Positions 34,212 through 44,209 are shown, counted from the stretch's first letter. The stretch is DNA of 64,000 bases from an uncultured Collinsella sp. (GCA_900542315.1 UQMV01000007.1:6527-70526); one strand, 5' to 3'. Numbers and translations are program-made. The notes: generated by a model from the letters alone, not told the origin.

Positions 34212-35576
34212 ATGGCGATCACGCCCGCAGAAATCGCGGAAACCCGCGGCATGGTTGAGGAGCAGAACCTCGACATCAGGACCATCACCATGGGTGTTTC
34301 GCTCATGGGTTGCGGCGACGAGAACCTCGACCGCATGTGCACGAAGATCTACGACCACGTGACGCACACGGCTGAGCACTTGGTCAAGACCGCCGAGAAC
34401 CTCGAGCGCGAGTACGGTATCCCCATCGTCAACAAGCGCGTTTCCGTCACCCCGGTGGCGCAGATCGCCGCGTGCTGCAAGGATGAGGACCTCACCCCCA
34501 TCGCGCACGCCCTCGACCGCGCGGCCGAGACGCTCGGCATCGATTACCTGGGCGGCTTCTCCGCACTCGTCCAGAAGGGCATCGGCGACGCCGACCGCCG
34601 CGTCATCCAGTCCATCCCCCAGGCGCTCGCTACCACCAGCCGTGTCTGCTCCAGTGTCAACGTCGCCAGCCTGCGCGCCGGCATCAACATGGACGCCGTG
34701 CTTATGGCCGCCCAGACCATCATCGATGCCGCCAAGCTCACGGCCGACCAGGATTCCGTCGGCGCTTCCAAGTTTGTCTGCTTTGCCAACATGGTCGAGG
34801 ACTCCCCGTTTATGGCGGGCGCCGTCCACGGCGGTGGCGAGGCCGACGCCGTCATCAACGTAGGCGTCTCGGGCCCCGGCGTTATGGCCGCAGCCCTGGA
34901 GACGCTGCCCGATTCCGCATCGATGATGGAAGTCGCCGAGAAGATTAAGCAGACCGCCTTTAAGATCACCCGCGCCGGCGAGCTCATGAGCCGCGAGGCC
35001 GCCCATCGCCTGGGTGTCGAGAAGGGCATTGTCGACCTGTCGCTGGCCCCCACGCCTGCCATCGGCGACTCCGTCGCGCGCATCCTCGAGATCATCGGCG
35101 TGGGCACCTGCGGTGGCCCCGGCACGACCTGTGCGCTCGCCATGCTCAACGATGCCGTCAAGAAGGGCGGCGTCATGGCCAGCTCCAGCGTGGGCGGTCT
35201 CTCCGGCGCCTTTATCCCCGTGTCCGAGGACGCCGGCATGATTGCCGCCGTCGAGGCCGGCGCGCTTTCGCTCGAGAAGCTCGAGGCCATGACCTGCGTG
35301 TGCTCCGTCGGCCTGGACATGATCGCCATCCCCGGCGACACCCCGGTCGAGACCATCGCCGGCATCATCGCCGACGAGATGGCCATCGGCGTCATCAACA
35401 ACAAGACCACGGCCGTGCGCGTGATCCCCGCCATCGGCAAGGGCGTGGGCGACTGCGTCGAGTACGGTGGTCTGTTCGGCCGTGCGCCCATCATGCCGGT
35501 GAACCCCAACGCCGGCACCGTGCTTGCTCACCGTGGCGGACGCTTCCCGGCGCCGCTGAACTCGCTCAAGAACTAG
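34212..35576 (+). CDS. UPF0210 / PFL-like family protein
   Basis: The 454-residue protein matches the UPF0210 (DUF711) family: EQNLDIRTITMGVSLM at the start, NKRVSVTPVAQIAACC, and the glycine-rich VGVGTCGGPGTTCALAMLND-type region near residue 295. The family adopts a pyruvate-formate-lyase-like barrel. It is usually encoded next to a small ACT-domain partner (UPF0237), which is absent here; metH precedes it. Biochemical function is not established. The ATG at 34212 follows AGGAGCG. The 3' end carries three tandem copies of a 12-bp unit spanning the stop codon. Confidence 0.92.
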   Translation: MAITPAEIAETRGMVEEQNLDIRTITMGVSLMGCGDENLDRMCTKIYDHVTHTAEHLVKTAENLEREYGIPIVNKRVSVTPVAQIAACCKDEDLTPIAHALDRAAETLGIDYLGGFSALVQKGIGDADRRVIQSIPQALATTSRVCSSVNVASLRAGINMDAVLMAAQTIIDAAKLTADQDSVGASKFVCFANMVEDSPFMAGAVHGGGEADAVINVGVSGPGVMAAALETLPDSASMMEVAEKIKQTAFKITRAGELMSREAAHRLGVEKGIVDLSLAPTPAIGDSVARILEIIGVGTCGGPGTTCALAMLNDAVKKGGVMASSSVGGLSGAFIPVSEDAGMIAAVEAGALSLEKLEAMTCVCSVGLDMIAIPGDTPVETIAGIIADEMAIGVINNKTTAVRVIPAIGKGVGDCVEYGGLFGRAPIMPVNPNAGTVLAHRGGRFPAPLNSLKN

Positions 35577-35600
35577 CTCAAGAACTAGCTCAAGAACTAG
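35565..35600. repeat. 12-bp tandem triplication across a stop codon
   Basis: CTCAAGAACTAG is repeated three times exactly (35565-35576, 35577-35588, 35589-35600). Each copy encodes LKN followed by TAG, so the protein end is unchanged and two extra in-frame stops follow. Probably replication slippage. Confidence 0.9.
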
Positions 35601-35617
35601 CTGAGGGGTTCGGGCGA

Positions 35618-35753
35618 GGAGCCCCGGGGAGGGCAAATATATAAGGTCGCCTGCTCGGACAGTCCTGACTCGCACGGAGAGCACATTAAGTGCTCTCCGG
35701 CTCGTGCGGAACTCGCGATCGACCTTTTATATATTTGCCCTCCCCGGGGCTCC
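35618..35753. repeat. 136-bp compound palindrome downstream of the UPF0210 gene
   Basis: The outer arms 35618-35649 and 35720-35753 are inverted copies of ~32 bp with only a 2-base length difference (start GGAGCCCCGGGGAGGGCAAA). The centre holds another stem, CGGAGAGCAC (35675-35684) and GTGCTCTCCG (35690-35699), with the loop ATTAA. It could act as a bidirectional terminator, a cruciform or a dispersed repeat. Confidence 0.75.
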
Positions 35754-35918
35754 CGCACAACGGGACCTCAGTTGGGTTCTATCCCGGTTGCAGTTGCTTC
35801 GCTCCTGCACCACTTGGCTGGTGCGGCGGTTTGGCGTTGGAACGGTTCTTTCTGATATATGCTGGTTGCGGCTCTTCTTTTGGGAGGAGTCGCTTTTTTG
35901 TTGCTAGGAGGTTGGCCT

Positions 35919-36806
35919 GTGGTTGATGGGGATGCTCGCTCTGAGCTTCTTTCTGCTGATTGGAATCAGGAGTGGATGCAGATGCAGGCTGCTCGGCGGC
36001 GGGCTGATGATTCTTTTGAGTGGGATAAAAGGGCTCGGCATTTTCGGCCGTTGGAGACTGCCCCTTATGCTCGGGATTTTATAAAGCTGTTGGCGCTTGA
36101 GCCCGGCGAGTCGGTGCTCGATATGGGGTGCGGGGCTGGGTCGATTGCTATTCCGCTTGCTCGGGCTGGGCATCCTGTGATTGCGGCTGATTTCTCCCCC
36201 GCTATGTTGGGCACCCTTGATGCTGGTATTGAGTACTATGGACTCGAGGATCATATTACACCGCTTGAGCTTGCTTGGGATGACGATTGGGATCTGGTTG
36301 GGCCGGTTGCCAAGGCTGTAGATGTTGCCTTTGCCAGTCGCTCTGTCACCACGACCAACCTAAAAGGTGCGCTTACCAAGCTTGATCGTACGGCTCGTCG
36401 GCGTTGTGCTGTCACGATGGTCGCCAACTCCAGCCCGCGCTATGACTTGCACCTGATGAACGCCATCGGTGCCTCGGTTACCTGCAGTAATGGCTTTGTG
36501 TATGCCTTTAACATCCTTATTCAGATGGGTGCGTTGCCGCAGGTTACATACTTTGAATCGCCTCGTCGCGATACCTTCGATAGCCTTGAGGCGGGCGTAG
36601 CGGACTTTTCTCGCATGCTCGAGCATGGCAACGAGGATAAGATCGACCGCCTGCGCAACTACATCGCCCAGCACATGATCGAGAACCCCCATGCCGGCGA
36701 GCCGGGCTCCAAGGGCGTGCCGCAGGGGCGCTATATGCTCGACCATATCCGCAAAGTTCGCTGGGCGTTTATTGCATGGGAGCCGGTCTCTGCGTCCCGC
36801 CCGTAG
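35919..36806 (+). CDS. Class I SAM-dependent methyltransferase
   Basis: The 295-residue protein starts at a GTG (35919) with AGGAGG seven bases upstream. An open frame from 35859 would add a spurious hydrophobic segment. The SAM loop is VLDMGCGAGSIAIPLARAG near residue 72, followed by VIAADFSPAML and FASRSVTTTNLK. The C-terminal part has no specific substrate motif. Codon use at the 5' end is less GC-biased than neighbouring core genes, which may hint at transfer. Substrate unknown. Confidence 0.85.
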   Translation: MVDGDARSELLSADWNQEWMQMQAARRRADDSFEWDKRARHFRPLETAPYARDFIKLLALEPGESVLDMGCGAGSIAIPLARAGHPVIAADFSPAMLGTLDAGIEYYGLEDHITPLELAWDDDWDLVGPVAKAVDVAFASRSVTTTNLKGALTKLDRTARRRCAVTMVANSSPRYDLHLMNAIGASVTCSNGFVYAFNILIQMGALPQVTYFESPRRDTFDSLEAGVADFSRMLEHGNEDKIDRLRNYIAQHMIENPHAGEPGSKGVPQGRYMLDHIRKVRWAFIAWEPVSASRP

Positions 36807-36964
36807 CCCATCTATAGCACGTATCGTCCACCCGCCCGGCATCCGCATTCTTTTTGAACTGGGCAAACGCGCTCCACACCACGCCGTTCCTGCGCTATCG
36901 TGGGACAGCTCACGTAGATTAAGGCCCCGTCGCGGGGCGCCCCATACATAGAAAGCGAGAACCC

Positions 36965-37264
36965 ATGGCACTGACAGGAGCCCAGGTCAAGCAGCTTCGC
37001 AGCATGGCCCATCACCTCAACCCCGCCATCATCATCGGCAAGTCCGATGTCAACGAGGGTACCGTCGAGCAGACGGTCGCCTACCTGGAGAAACACGAGC
37101 TCGTTAAGTGCTCCGTGCTCGATGGCTCCAGCCTTTCCGCCCGCGATGCCGCTGAAGAGCTTGCCGAGCGCTGCCACGCCGAAGTCATCCAGGTCATCGG
37201 CCGCAAGTTCTCGCTATATCGCGAGTCCTCGCGCAAGGACATCGAGAAGATCAAGCTCGTCTAA
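36965..37264 (+). CDS. yhbY: YhbY-type CRM-domain RNA-binding protein
   Basis: The 99-residue protein is one CRM domain: LTGAQVKQLRSMAHHLNPAI, then IIGKSDVNEGTVEQTV and the C-terminal VIGRKFSLYRESSRK. YhbY-family proteins associate with pre-50S ribosomal subunits. Normal length, no extra domain. The SD is weak. The following gene converges from the other strand. Confidence 0.92.
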   Translation: MALTGAQVKQLRSMAHHLNPAIIIGKSDVNEGTVEQTVAYLEKHELVKCSVLDGSSLSARDAAEELAERCHAEVIQVIGRKFSLYRESSRKDIEKIKLV

Positions 37265-37333
37265 GAGCCAATGATCCGGCGAGCCAACACATAGCAAGCT
37301 TACGGGTGTCCAAGTACTTCGGGTGCCCGTTTT

Positions 37334-40333
37334 TTATCGCTCGACCAGCACGCGATTGAGCCGCCCCTCCACCAAGCGCTCGTATAGACGCCGTGTCTCG
37401 GGCTCGGGCACGCCATTGACCTGCTCTCTCAGATGGTGCATATGCCCGCTGTATAGCTCGACGATATCGCGCCGCCGCCCCGCCGCACTGTAGACACGCA
37501 TGGCGCAGCGCACCATATCCTCGCGCGACGTTTCCTGCCGAAGCCCCGACTCCGCCAGCCAAATCGCCGACTGCAGATCGTTTTCTTCTAGAGCGGCATT
37601 GGCCCCCTTAATCATGCAATCGATGTACTTTGACTGCATAATGCGTCGCATACGCAAAAAGTAGGTGGGATTACAGCCATTGGGCACATACAGCGGTCCG
37701 GCATAAAGCTGCTCAACCTTAAGGCACAACTCGACCAGATGGGGCCCGCGCGCACCTGTGCGATTTCCCAGAACCTCGCGGCTTATCTGGTCAAACAGCC
37801 GTACATCGGTCTTGACGTAGTCGCCGTTGAGTCCGATGCATTCATTTTGGATGAGCACACACGACTTGCCATCCGGCGTCGGTCCCAAAGCTGACCGCAA
37901 GCGCGATATCGTCGAGTACAAGTTGTTGCGAGCGCTATTGAACTCGGCATGGGGCCACAGCTCCATGGCCAGCGTCTCACGATCGACGAGCGCATCCATG
38001 CCCAGCGCAAGCCGCTCGGCAAGTGTCGCTGCCTTCTTGCGGCGCCACATTTTGTCCGTGATGGGAAACCCGTCGCGCTCGGCGCGAAACGCACCAAACA
38101 TGCGAATCTCGATATGGTCGATGGTATCAACGGCTTCAACCTCGCCGGCCTGGAATAGGCGCTCGCCCTCCCCTTCCAAATCGTCGCGCAGCGAGTACCG
38201 CGACAACTCGCGCACGGGAAGCTTCTTACGTATCCTGGCCGCCGGCTCGCCCAGACAATGCATGGCAAGGCGCGCAAAGAGCCGATACGATGGCTCTAGA
38301 ATCCCCGCACGATTCATGGACATCCAGGCCGCAAGATCGCTGTCTCGGCCCGCACAGGCCAAATGCAGCGCCACCATCCAGGCTTCTGCGCCACCAACCT
38401 GCGTCTGGCTTATATCGAGCAACTCCGCTTCCTCGCGCACCGAAACCATCGAGGTGTTACGCAGATATGCCGCGCGCTCCAGCAGCAATGCGTTATCGCG
38501 CATGTACGCAATCGACTCCTCGGCAAGTTTGAGCACTTGGACCGCACGGAACTTCGCATTAACCGGCCGTCCCTCTGCCAGCGACTGCCAGCCTTCTAGC
38601 AACAGGCCAAACAGCTGAATCTGGTTGTCGCGCATGCGCACGGCAAAACGATCGAGCTCGTTGAACGCCGCATCGTCGGTTACCGGCAAGCCGGAAAGGA
38701 GCCGCCGTGCCGCCAACACCATACGCACCCAGATAGCCATCGCCTTAAGCCCGCGTACATCGAGCGCCTCCCGCACCACCGTCATCTCGTCGTCGCGCTC
38801 GTCGGTTCCCGCAAACGACCCGTCAAAGAGCTCCACCAGCATGCTATCGGCCCGTATAACAATCCCCGCGATGTCGAGCTCGCAATCGTAGGCCTTGCTC
38901 GTTTTGAGCTGCTGTAGAACGCCGCCGTCATCTCCCCGCTCGGTCAGACAGCGCTTGACCTCGATATGCGCAGACAACATATCGAGTGCGGTATGGGATG
39001 TCTCGATTTCTGGCACGGCCAGGTTCGTAGGGAGCCCAAGCCCGTTGTCCCCATAGCAGACAGCCGTCAGTGTCTGGGCCACCCTCCATGAAACAGGGTC
39101 TATTTCGCAGGCCGCCCGTTCGCCCCCGCGCTCGATGACCGATGCCATATAGCGAGCGAGCTTTGTATTGGACACGCTGACCGCTGCCAGATATACGCCG
39201 AGCGCCTCGGCAGGCGTTGGCTCTGGAGCCGGATCGTCGGCATCGATCGTGCCCAGCGCCGCTCGGCAGATATCGGCCCCGTGCCCCGTCAGAGCCAGAT
39301 CGACCCCATACTGCCCAGCAAGTTCAAGGACCGCCTCACGGTCCAAAAAGGCGTCCGCCAGGCCCATCGCCGTATCGCATCTACCCGCCTTAAGCAAAAT
39401 CCGGGCCGCCCTCGGAACAAGTTCGGGGCGAATCTCGGCCACCAACTTACGCAAACGCAAGCGTCCGTTATCCTCCGTGCCCAGACACGTAAAGCTCCGC
39501 TCGGCGGGATCCAAGCCAAAGATCGGGTAGTCGCGTACAAAGTAGGACTGGTCGACCATCGACAGCCTTACCCCGCAAGCCTCGAGTTCTGCGATATTGC
39601 CCTCGCCCATCAAAACCATGAGACATGCCACGCAAAACAGCGCATTATTGTCGAGCGAAGCCAGATCGACAAGTGCCGCGCCATATACGTTGACAATCTC
39701 GTTTTCGAGCAGACCGGCTACGTCGCCTTGGCCATACAGACCCGTCTGCAATGCCGAAACGAGCTCGGGCACGCCCTGCGTGAGCTGATAAAAGTCGAGC
39801 GATGTGCTGATCGAAAACGCCGATGCCCACGCCGAATACTCATAGGCATGCACCTTGAGCATCTGCGCATTGATCTTAACCGAATCGCCCAGCCCATGAA
39901 TCAGCTGACGATTTGAAGGACGGCAGGAGATAAATACCCCTATCCCCATAGCGCGCAGGCCGCGAATCCTGTCGATGAGGTCTTCGGTATCGTGCTGATC
40001 GAGGTTTGGCACATTATCAATCGCGATAAGGGAGTGCGGTTTGTCTTTGAGTTCTTCGGTAACCACCTCGAGCTGCATAAACACCTCGCGCCCAATGGCG
40101 CGATCGGCCTCGATAATCCGCACGGGGCCTCGCGTCGGGTCGCATTTAACCTCATAGGTGTACTGCAGCAGCACCGAGGTCTTCCCAAACCCGTCGGGCG
40201 CATAAAGAACCACAATGCCGGCCTTTCGGCCCTTGGCGATAAGCTCATTCATCAAGCGTTCGCGTCGCACCATATAGCCTCCGCCCAGCGGCATCAGCTC
40301 GAGGTCGTCCATACTGCTCAAATCGTTTACCAT
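37334..40333 (-). CDS. Large AAA ATPase / BTAD-type transcriptional regulator
   Basis: The 999-residue protein has an N-terminal STAND-like ATPase (Walker A LYAPDGFGKTSVLLQYT near residue 45, Walker B LIAIDNVP), a long helical TPR-like middle, and a C-terminal winged-helix plus BTAD region. The winged helix begins IEIRMFGAFRAERDG near residue 740, with MELWPHAEFNSARNNLYSTI, the SARP-type ARNNLY motif. BTAD follows (LYVPNGCNPTYF, AALEENDLQSAIWLAESGLR). Such proteins act as signal-integrating activators of nearby operons. No clear target is adjacent. ATG 40333 has GAGGAG upstream. Similar proteins are abundant in Coriobacteriia. Confidence 0.85.
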   Translation of the reverse strand: MVNDLSSMDDLELMPLGGGYMVRRERLMNELIAKGRKAGIVVLYAPDGFGKTSVLLQYTYEVKCDPTRGPVRIIEADRAIGREVFMQLEVVTEELKDKPHSLIAIDNVPNLDQHDTEDLIDRIRGLRAMGIGVFISCRPSNRQLIHGLGDSVKINAQMLKVHAYEYSAWASAFSISTSLDFYQLTQGVPELVSALQTGLYGQGDVAGLLENEIVNVYGAALVDLASLDNNALFCVACLMVLMGEGNIAELEACGVRLSMVDQSYFVRDYPIFGLDPAERSFTCLGTEDNGRLRLRKLVAEIRPELVPRAARILLKAGRCDTAMGLADAFLDREAVLELAGQYGVDLALTGHGADICRAALGTIDADDPAPEPTPAEALGVYLAAVSVSNTKLARYMASVIERGGERAACEIDPVSWRVAQTLTAVCYGDNGLGLPTNLAVPEIETSHTALDMLSAHIEVKRCLTERGDDGGVLQQLKTSKAYDCELDIAGIVIRADSMLVELFDGSFAGTDERDDEMTVVREALDVRGLKAMAIWVRMVLAARRLLSGLPVTDDAAFNELDRFAVRMRDNQIQLFGLLLEGWQSLAEGRPVNAKFRAVQVLKLAEESIAYMRDNALLLERAAYLRNTSMVSVREEAELLDISQTQVGGAEAWMVALHLACAGRDSDLAAWMSMNRAGILEPSYRLFARLAMHCLGEPAARIRKKLPVRELSRYSLRDDLEGEGERLFQAGEVEAVDTIDHIEIRMFGAFRAERDGFPITDKMWRRKKAATLAERLALGMDALVDRETLAMELWPHAEFNSARNNLYSTISRLRSALGPTPDGKSCVLIQNECIGLNGDYVKTDVRLFDQISREVLGNRTGARGPHLVELCLKVEQLYAGPLYVPNGCNPTYFLRMRRIMQSKYIDCMIKGANAALEENDLQSAIWLAESGLRQETSREDMVRCAMRVYSAAGRRRDIVELYSGHMHHLREQVNGVPEPETRRLYERLVEGRLNRVLVER

Positions 40334-40721
40334 GCCCGCTCCTCAACTCGACCGTATGGACACTGTAGCCGCAAGACCATACAAGCCGCGCTATGAATAG
40401 AGCGACCTTGTGTTTTAGGTTGTCTTTTGGTACGCAAGCGGCAAGTTTTTGTACAGCGAGGGCCGATTGTTATTAATCCCCCGACTAATCGGTCTTTAAG
40501 CAGGTAAATGAGCTTGTCAGCTTGTCCCATCTAAGCGGCAGTGTAACGCAGATGAACAAGGTTCAGCCATGTCATTCAACTCGCCTAGCACCCGCTACCG
40601 TCTACGACCTTCTAGTGGCATTTTTGCATAGAATCTGGTATAGAATGAATCAAGCTGTTGGACATCCGGCATTCGTCAAGCTTGCGGCAAGATTTTGGTC
40701 AAGTGGGCGGAAAAGGATAGC
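40334..40721. other. Intergenic region without a gene
   Basis: 388 bases between the BTAD regulator start and the nagB terminator. No SD-led ORF of note. AT-rich segments (around 40425-40505 and 40618-40655) may hold the regulator promoter. Confidence 0.5.
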
Positions 40722-40748
40722 AAAAAGGCCCCCGCAAAGCGGAGGCCT
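40722..40748 (-). terminator. Terminator of nagB
   Basis: GGCC-CCCGC and GCGG-GGCC arms (40727-40747) with the loop AAA. The minus strand ends TTTTTG. Confidence 0.85.
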
Positions 40749-40781
40749 TAGGCAAGGCTATGTCGAGCTGCAGGATTCGCG

Positions 40782-41510
40782 CTACTCGCAGAGCGAAAGG
40801 GCGGCCTCGTCGGCAACGACAACGCAGTTGGTGTGCAGCTGCAGAATCGAAGCCGGGCACTCGGGCGTAACCGGACCATAGCACATGTCATGCACGGCCT
40901 GAGCCTTGGCCTCGCCATTGGCGACGACCAGGATCATGCGGGCATACATGATGGTCTGGGTACCCATGGTGTAGGCCTGACGGGGAACATCGTCGATGCT
41001 GTCGAACAGGCGGCTGTTGGCCTGAATGGTGCTCTCGGTGAGGTCGACGCAGTGCGTACCCTTGGAGAAGTGGTCATCGGGCTCGTTGAAGCCGATGTGG
41101 CCGTTGTTGCCAATACCGAGCAGCTGCAGATCCGGGTAACCGGCCTCGGCGACGATCTTGTCGTACTCAGAGCAGGCAGCGGCGGCGTCGGGGTTGGAAC
41201 CGTCGGGCACATGCGTGTTGTTCAGGTCGATGTTGATGTGATCGAAGAAGTTCTCACGCATGAAGTAGTGATAGCTCTGGGGATCGTCGTGCGAAAGGCC
41301 GCGATACTCGTCCAGGTTGTAGGTGCTGACCTCGGCAAAGTCGACGTCGCCCTTCTCGTACCAAGCAGCGAGCTGCTTGTAGGCACCGATCGGGGTGGAG
41401 CCGGTGGCAAGGCCCAGCACACAGTCGGGCTTGAGGATAACCTGCGCCGAGATGATATTGGCGGCCTTGCGGCTCATATCCTCGTAGTCTTTAGCTTTAA
41501 TGATCTTCAT
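40782..41510 (-). CDS. nagB: Glucosamine-6-phosphate deaminase
   Basis: Converts glucosamine-6-phosphate to fructose-6-phosphate and ammonia, feeding amino sugars into glycolysis. The 242-residue protein starts MKIIKAKDYEDMSRKAANII. It has substrate loop LGLATGSTPIGAYKQL, catalytic Asp-Glu in TYNLDEYRGL, and LLGIGNNGHIGFNEPDD. I chose the ATG at 41510 because AAAGGACG is seven bases upstream and the N-terminus matches. The long open frame beyond it is the GC-rich leader. Neighbours crr and glmM concern amino-sugar and PTS metabolism. Confidence 0.95.
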   Translation of the reverse strand: MKIIKAKDYEDMSRKAANIISAQVILKPDCVLGLATGSTPIGAYKQLAAWYEKGDVDFAEVSTYNLDEYRGLSHDDPQSYHYFMRENFFDHINIDLNNTHVPDGSNPDAAAACSEYDKIVAEAGYPDLQLLGIGNNGHIGFNEPDDHFSKGTHCVDLTESTIQANSRLFDSIDDVPRQAYTMGTQTIMYARMILVVANGEAKAQAVHDMCYGPVTPECPASILQLHTNCVVVADEAALSLCE

Positions 41511-41707
41511 TACGCGTCCTTTCTCGTACAAGAGAGGCAAGGCTCCCTTACAAGCACTTGCCCGCGGCCCGCGTCGGCCGCAACCAACGTGTGCGGCCAC
41601 CAGGGCGAGGTCGCGTAATGTATGTGTCTCGTGTCTAACCGCGTCGAGGCCCCTGCCCGTCCACGGTGACCCAAAGCCTTTTAGCTTCGGACAAATCCCA
41701 TCTTGCC

Positions 41708-41741
41708 ACGGAGGGCGTCCTCTTTCAAGGGCGCCCTCCGT
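41708..41741 (-). other. Strong hairpin in the 271-bp nagB leader
   Basis: ACGGAGGGCG (41708-41717) and CGCCCTCCGT (41732-41741) are perfect arms. No T tract follows in the minus direction, so it is not a simple terminator. The leader also contains CCGAAGC/GCTTTGG-type complementarity nearby (41668-41691). A structured regulatory RNA is possible. No known class recognised. Confidence 0.35.
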
Positions 41742-41781
41742 AAACGTGTTTGAATTGTAGGCTAATGGCCACGTGCACTTG

Positions 41782-42279
41782 CTAGCGCTCGCGAGCAACG
41801 ATGAGCTGGTCCATCTCTTCGACATGCACGCCAACGGAGCCCTTGATGCTCGAGAACTCAACGGAGTTGCACACCAAGATGGGAACCGTCACATCGTAGC
41901 CCTCGGCAGCAATTGCCTCGCGATCGAACTCAATGAGTACATCGCCCTTATGGACGATGTCACCCACTTGCGCATGTACGGTAAAGTGCTTGCCCTCGAG
42001 CTGAACGGTATCCAAACCAACGTGAATGAGCACGTCCAAGCCATCGACCGTGTTAAGCGCAACGGCGTGTCCCGTGGGAAAAATAGCCTCGACCTTGGCA
42101 TCAGCCGGCGCGATCACGCGCGTTCCGGTGGGCTGAATCGCCACGCCCTGGCCCAAAAGGCCGGTAGCAAACGTCTGATCGTTTACCTCGGAGAGCGGAA
42201 TAACGTCACCCGAGATGGGAGCATCCAACGTAAGGACTCGACCACGCATACCAAAAGACCTTAGGACTTTAGTGAACAT
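41782..42279 (-). CDS. crr: PTS glucose-type EIIA protein
   Basis: The 165-residue single-domain EIIA-Glc carries the phosphorylated His in LDVLIHVGLDTVQLEG near residue 86 and the supporting His in FPTGHAVALNT. It passes phosphate from HPr to EIIBC sugar permeases and can regulate catabolism. It is free-standing: no EIIB or EIIC domain is encoded in the window, so it must serve permeases elsewhere. SD GAGGGGG precedes the ATG at 42279. It lies between glmM and nagB on the same strand. Confidence 0.92.
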   Translation of the reverse strand: MFTKVLRSFGMRGRVLTLDAPISGDVIPLSEVNDQTFATGLLGQGVAIQPTGTRVIAPADAKVEAIFPTGHAVALNTVDGLDVLIHVGLDTVQLEGKHFTVHAQVGDIVHKGDVLIEFDREAIAAEGYDVTVPILVCNSVEFSSIKGSVGVHVEEMDQLIVARER

Positions 42280-42350
42280 GCTCCCCCTCGGACATACCGA
42301 TCAACCAAAATAACCTTAACAGTTTACCACTTGGCACCCGTTTTTGACCA

Positions 42351-43688
42351 TTAGGGAAGTTCGCGCTTGACAACCTCAACGATGTCGTCGACAACGCGCT
42401 GGGTCAGCTCGTGCGTCTCGGCCTCGGCCATCACGCGGACCAGCGGCTCGGTACCGCTCGGGCGCACCAGAATGCGGCCGCGGCCGTCAAGCTCCTTCTC
42501 GGCAGCAGCAACGGCGTCCCAGATGGGCTGGCAATCGTCCAGACCAGCCTTGTTGTCGGAATGCACGTTGACGAGTACCTGCGGGTACTTCTTCATGATG
42601 CCGGCAAGATCGGTGAGGGTACGACCGGTGCGCTTGAGCACGGCCAGCAGTTGCAGAGCCGTCACCAGGCCGTCACCGGTGGTGTTGTGCTCCAGGAAGA
42701 TGATGTGGCCGGACTGTTCGCCGCCGATGACGGCGCCGTCCGCGAGCATGCGCTCCAGAACGTAGCGGTCGCCCACGGCGGTCTGGACCATCTCGAAGCC
42801 CTGCTCCTTCATAGCGATGGAGAAGCCCAGATTGCACATGACGGTCGAGACGATCTCGGAGTTGGCGAGCTTGCCGCGAGCGGCGAGGTCGGAACCGCAG
42901 ATAGCCAGGATGTAGTCACCGTCGATCTCGTTGCCCTCGCTGTCCACGAACAGTACGCGGTCGGCGTCGCCGTCGTGGGCCAGACCAATGTCAGCATGGG
43001 TGCGCAGCACGAGCTCGCGCAGGGGCTCGAGGTGCGTAGAGCCGCACTCGACATTGATGTCGGTGCCGCAATAATCGGTGTTGATGGCATGGACCGTGGC
43101 ACCCAGGCGCTGCAGCGCGGCGGGCGTAGTCTGGCAGGAAGCACCGTGACCGCAGTCGACGGCAACGACCAGGCCATCGAGCCTCAGGCCATCGAGCGTA
43201 TCGATGGCGTGGTCGACGTATGCCTTGCGAGCGTCCTTCATCTTGATGATGTGGCCCACGCCGGCACCGGTCGGCAGCGTATCGGCAGCCATGGCTTCCT
43301 CGGACATGACCCAGGCGCTGATCTCTTCCTCGACAGCATCGGGAAGCTTCATGCCCTTGCGGCTAAAGAACTTGATGCCGTTGAACTCCGGCGGATTGTG
43401 CGAAGCGGAGATGACAATGCCGCCGTCGAGCTCGTTCTGAACAGTGAGCAGTGCCACGGCAGGCGTGGGGATGACGCCGCAGCAGTGCGGACGGCCGCCC
43501 TCGGCCATAATGCCGGCGGTCAGAGCGCTCTCGAGCATGGTGCCCGAAAGGCGCGTGTCACGGCCGATGCAGATGTCCGGACCAAGAAACTTGGTCGCCG
43601 CGCGGCCCAGGCGAAACGCGAGGTCGCACGAAAGATCGGCATTGGCGACGCCACGGACGCCGTCGGTACCGAAGATGTTCTGGGGCAT
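42351..43688 (-). CDS. glmM: Phosphoglucosamine mutase
   Basis: Converts glucosamine-6-phosphate to glucosamine-1-phosphate for UDP-GlcNAc and peptidoglycan. The 445-residue protein begins MPQNIFGTDGVRGVAN. The active phosphoserine is in GGIVISASHNPPEFNGIKFF near residue 99, the metal site in GLAHDGDADRVLFVD, the sugar loop is GGEQSGHI, and the C-terminal phosphate site is RPSGTEPLVRVM. Normal length. AAGGAG precedes the ATG. Confidence 0.97.
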   Translation of the reverse strand: MPQNIFGTDGVRGVANADLSCDLAFRLGRAATKFLGPDICIGRDTRLSGTMLESALTAGIMAEGGRPHCCGVIPTPAVALLTVQNELDGGIVISASHNPPEFNGIKFFSRKGMKLPDAVEEEISAWVMSEEAMAADTLPTGAGVGHIIKMKDARKAYVDHAIDTLDGLRLDGLVVAVDCGHGASCQTTPAALQRLGATVHAINTDYCGTDINVECGSTHLEPLRELVLRTHADIGLAHDGDADRVLFVDSEGNEIDGDYILAICGSDLAARGKLANSEIVSTVMCNLGFSIAMKEQGFEMVQTAVGDRYVLERMLADGAVIGGEQSGHIIFLEHNTTGDGLVTALQLLAVLKRTGRTLTDLAGIMKKYPQVLVNVHSDNKAGLDDCQPIWDAVAAAEKELDGRGRILVRPSGTEPLVRVMAEAETHELTQRVVDDIVEVVKRELP

Positions 43689-43734
43689 AGGATTGCTCCT
43701 TCCCTAGCAGGCGATATGCAACCGCCCACCCTAG

Positions 43735-43781
43735 TCGAAAAAGAAAAGCGGGACCCGCCGAGGAATCGGCAGGCCCCGCTT
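43735..43781 (-). terminator. Terminator of the rplM-rpsI operon
   Basis: A GC-rich stem between 43747 and 43781 (AGCGGG...CCCGCT outer arms with CCGCCGA/TCGGC inside) is followed on the minus strand by TTTTCTTTTT. Confidence 0.85.
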
Positions 43782-43811
43782 GTACATTGTATCTCGAAAG
43801 GAGATAAAACC

Positions 43812-44207
<396 letters not shown>

Positions 44208-44209
44208 CT

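Noticed and set aside
33837..35684. 615-codon minus-strand ORF opposite metH and UPF0210
   Set aside because: Spans two genes and their gap; clearly a shadow.
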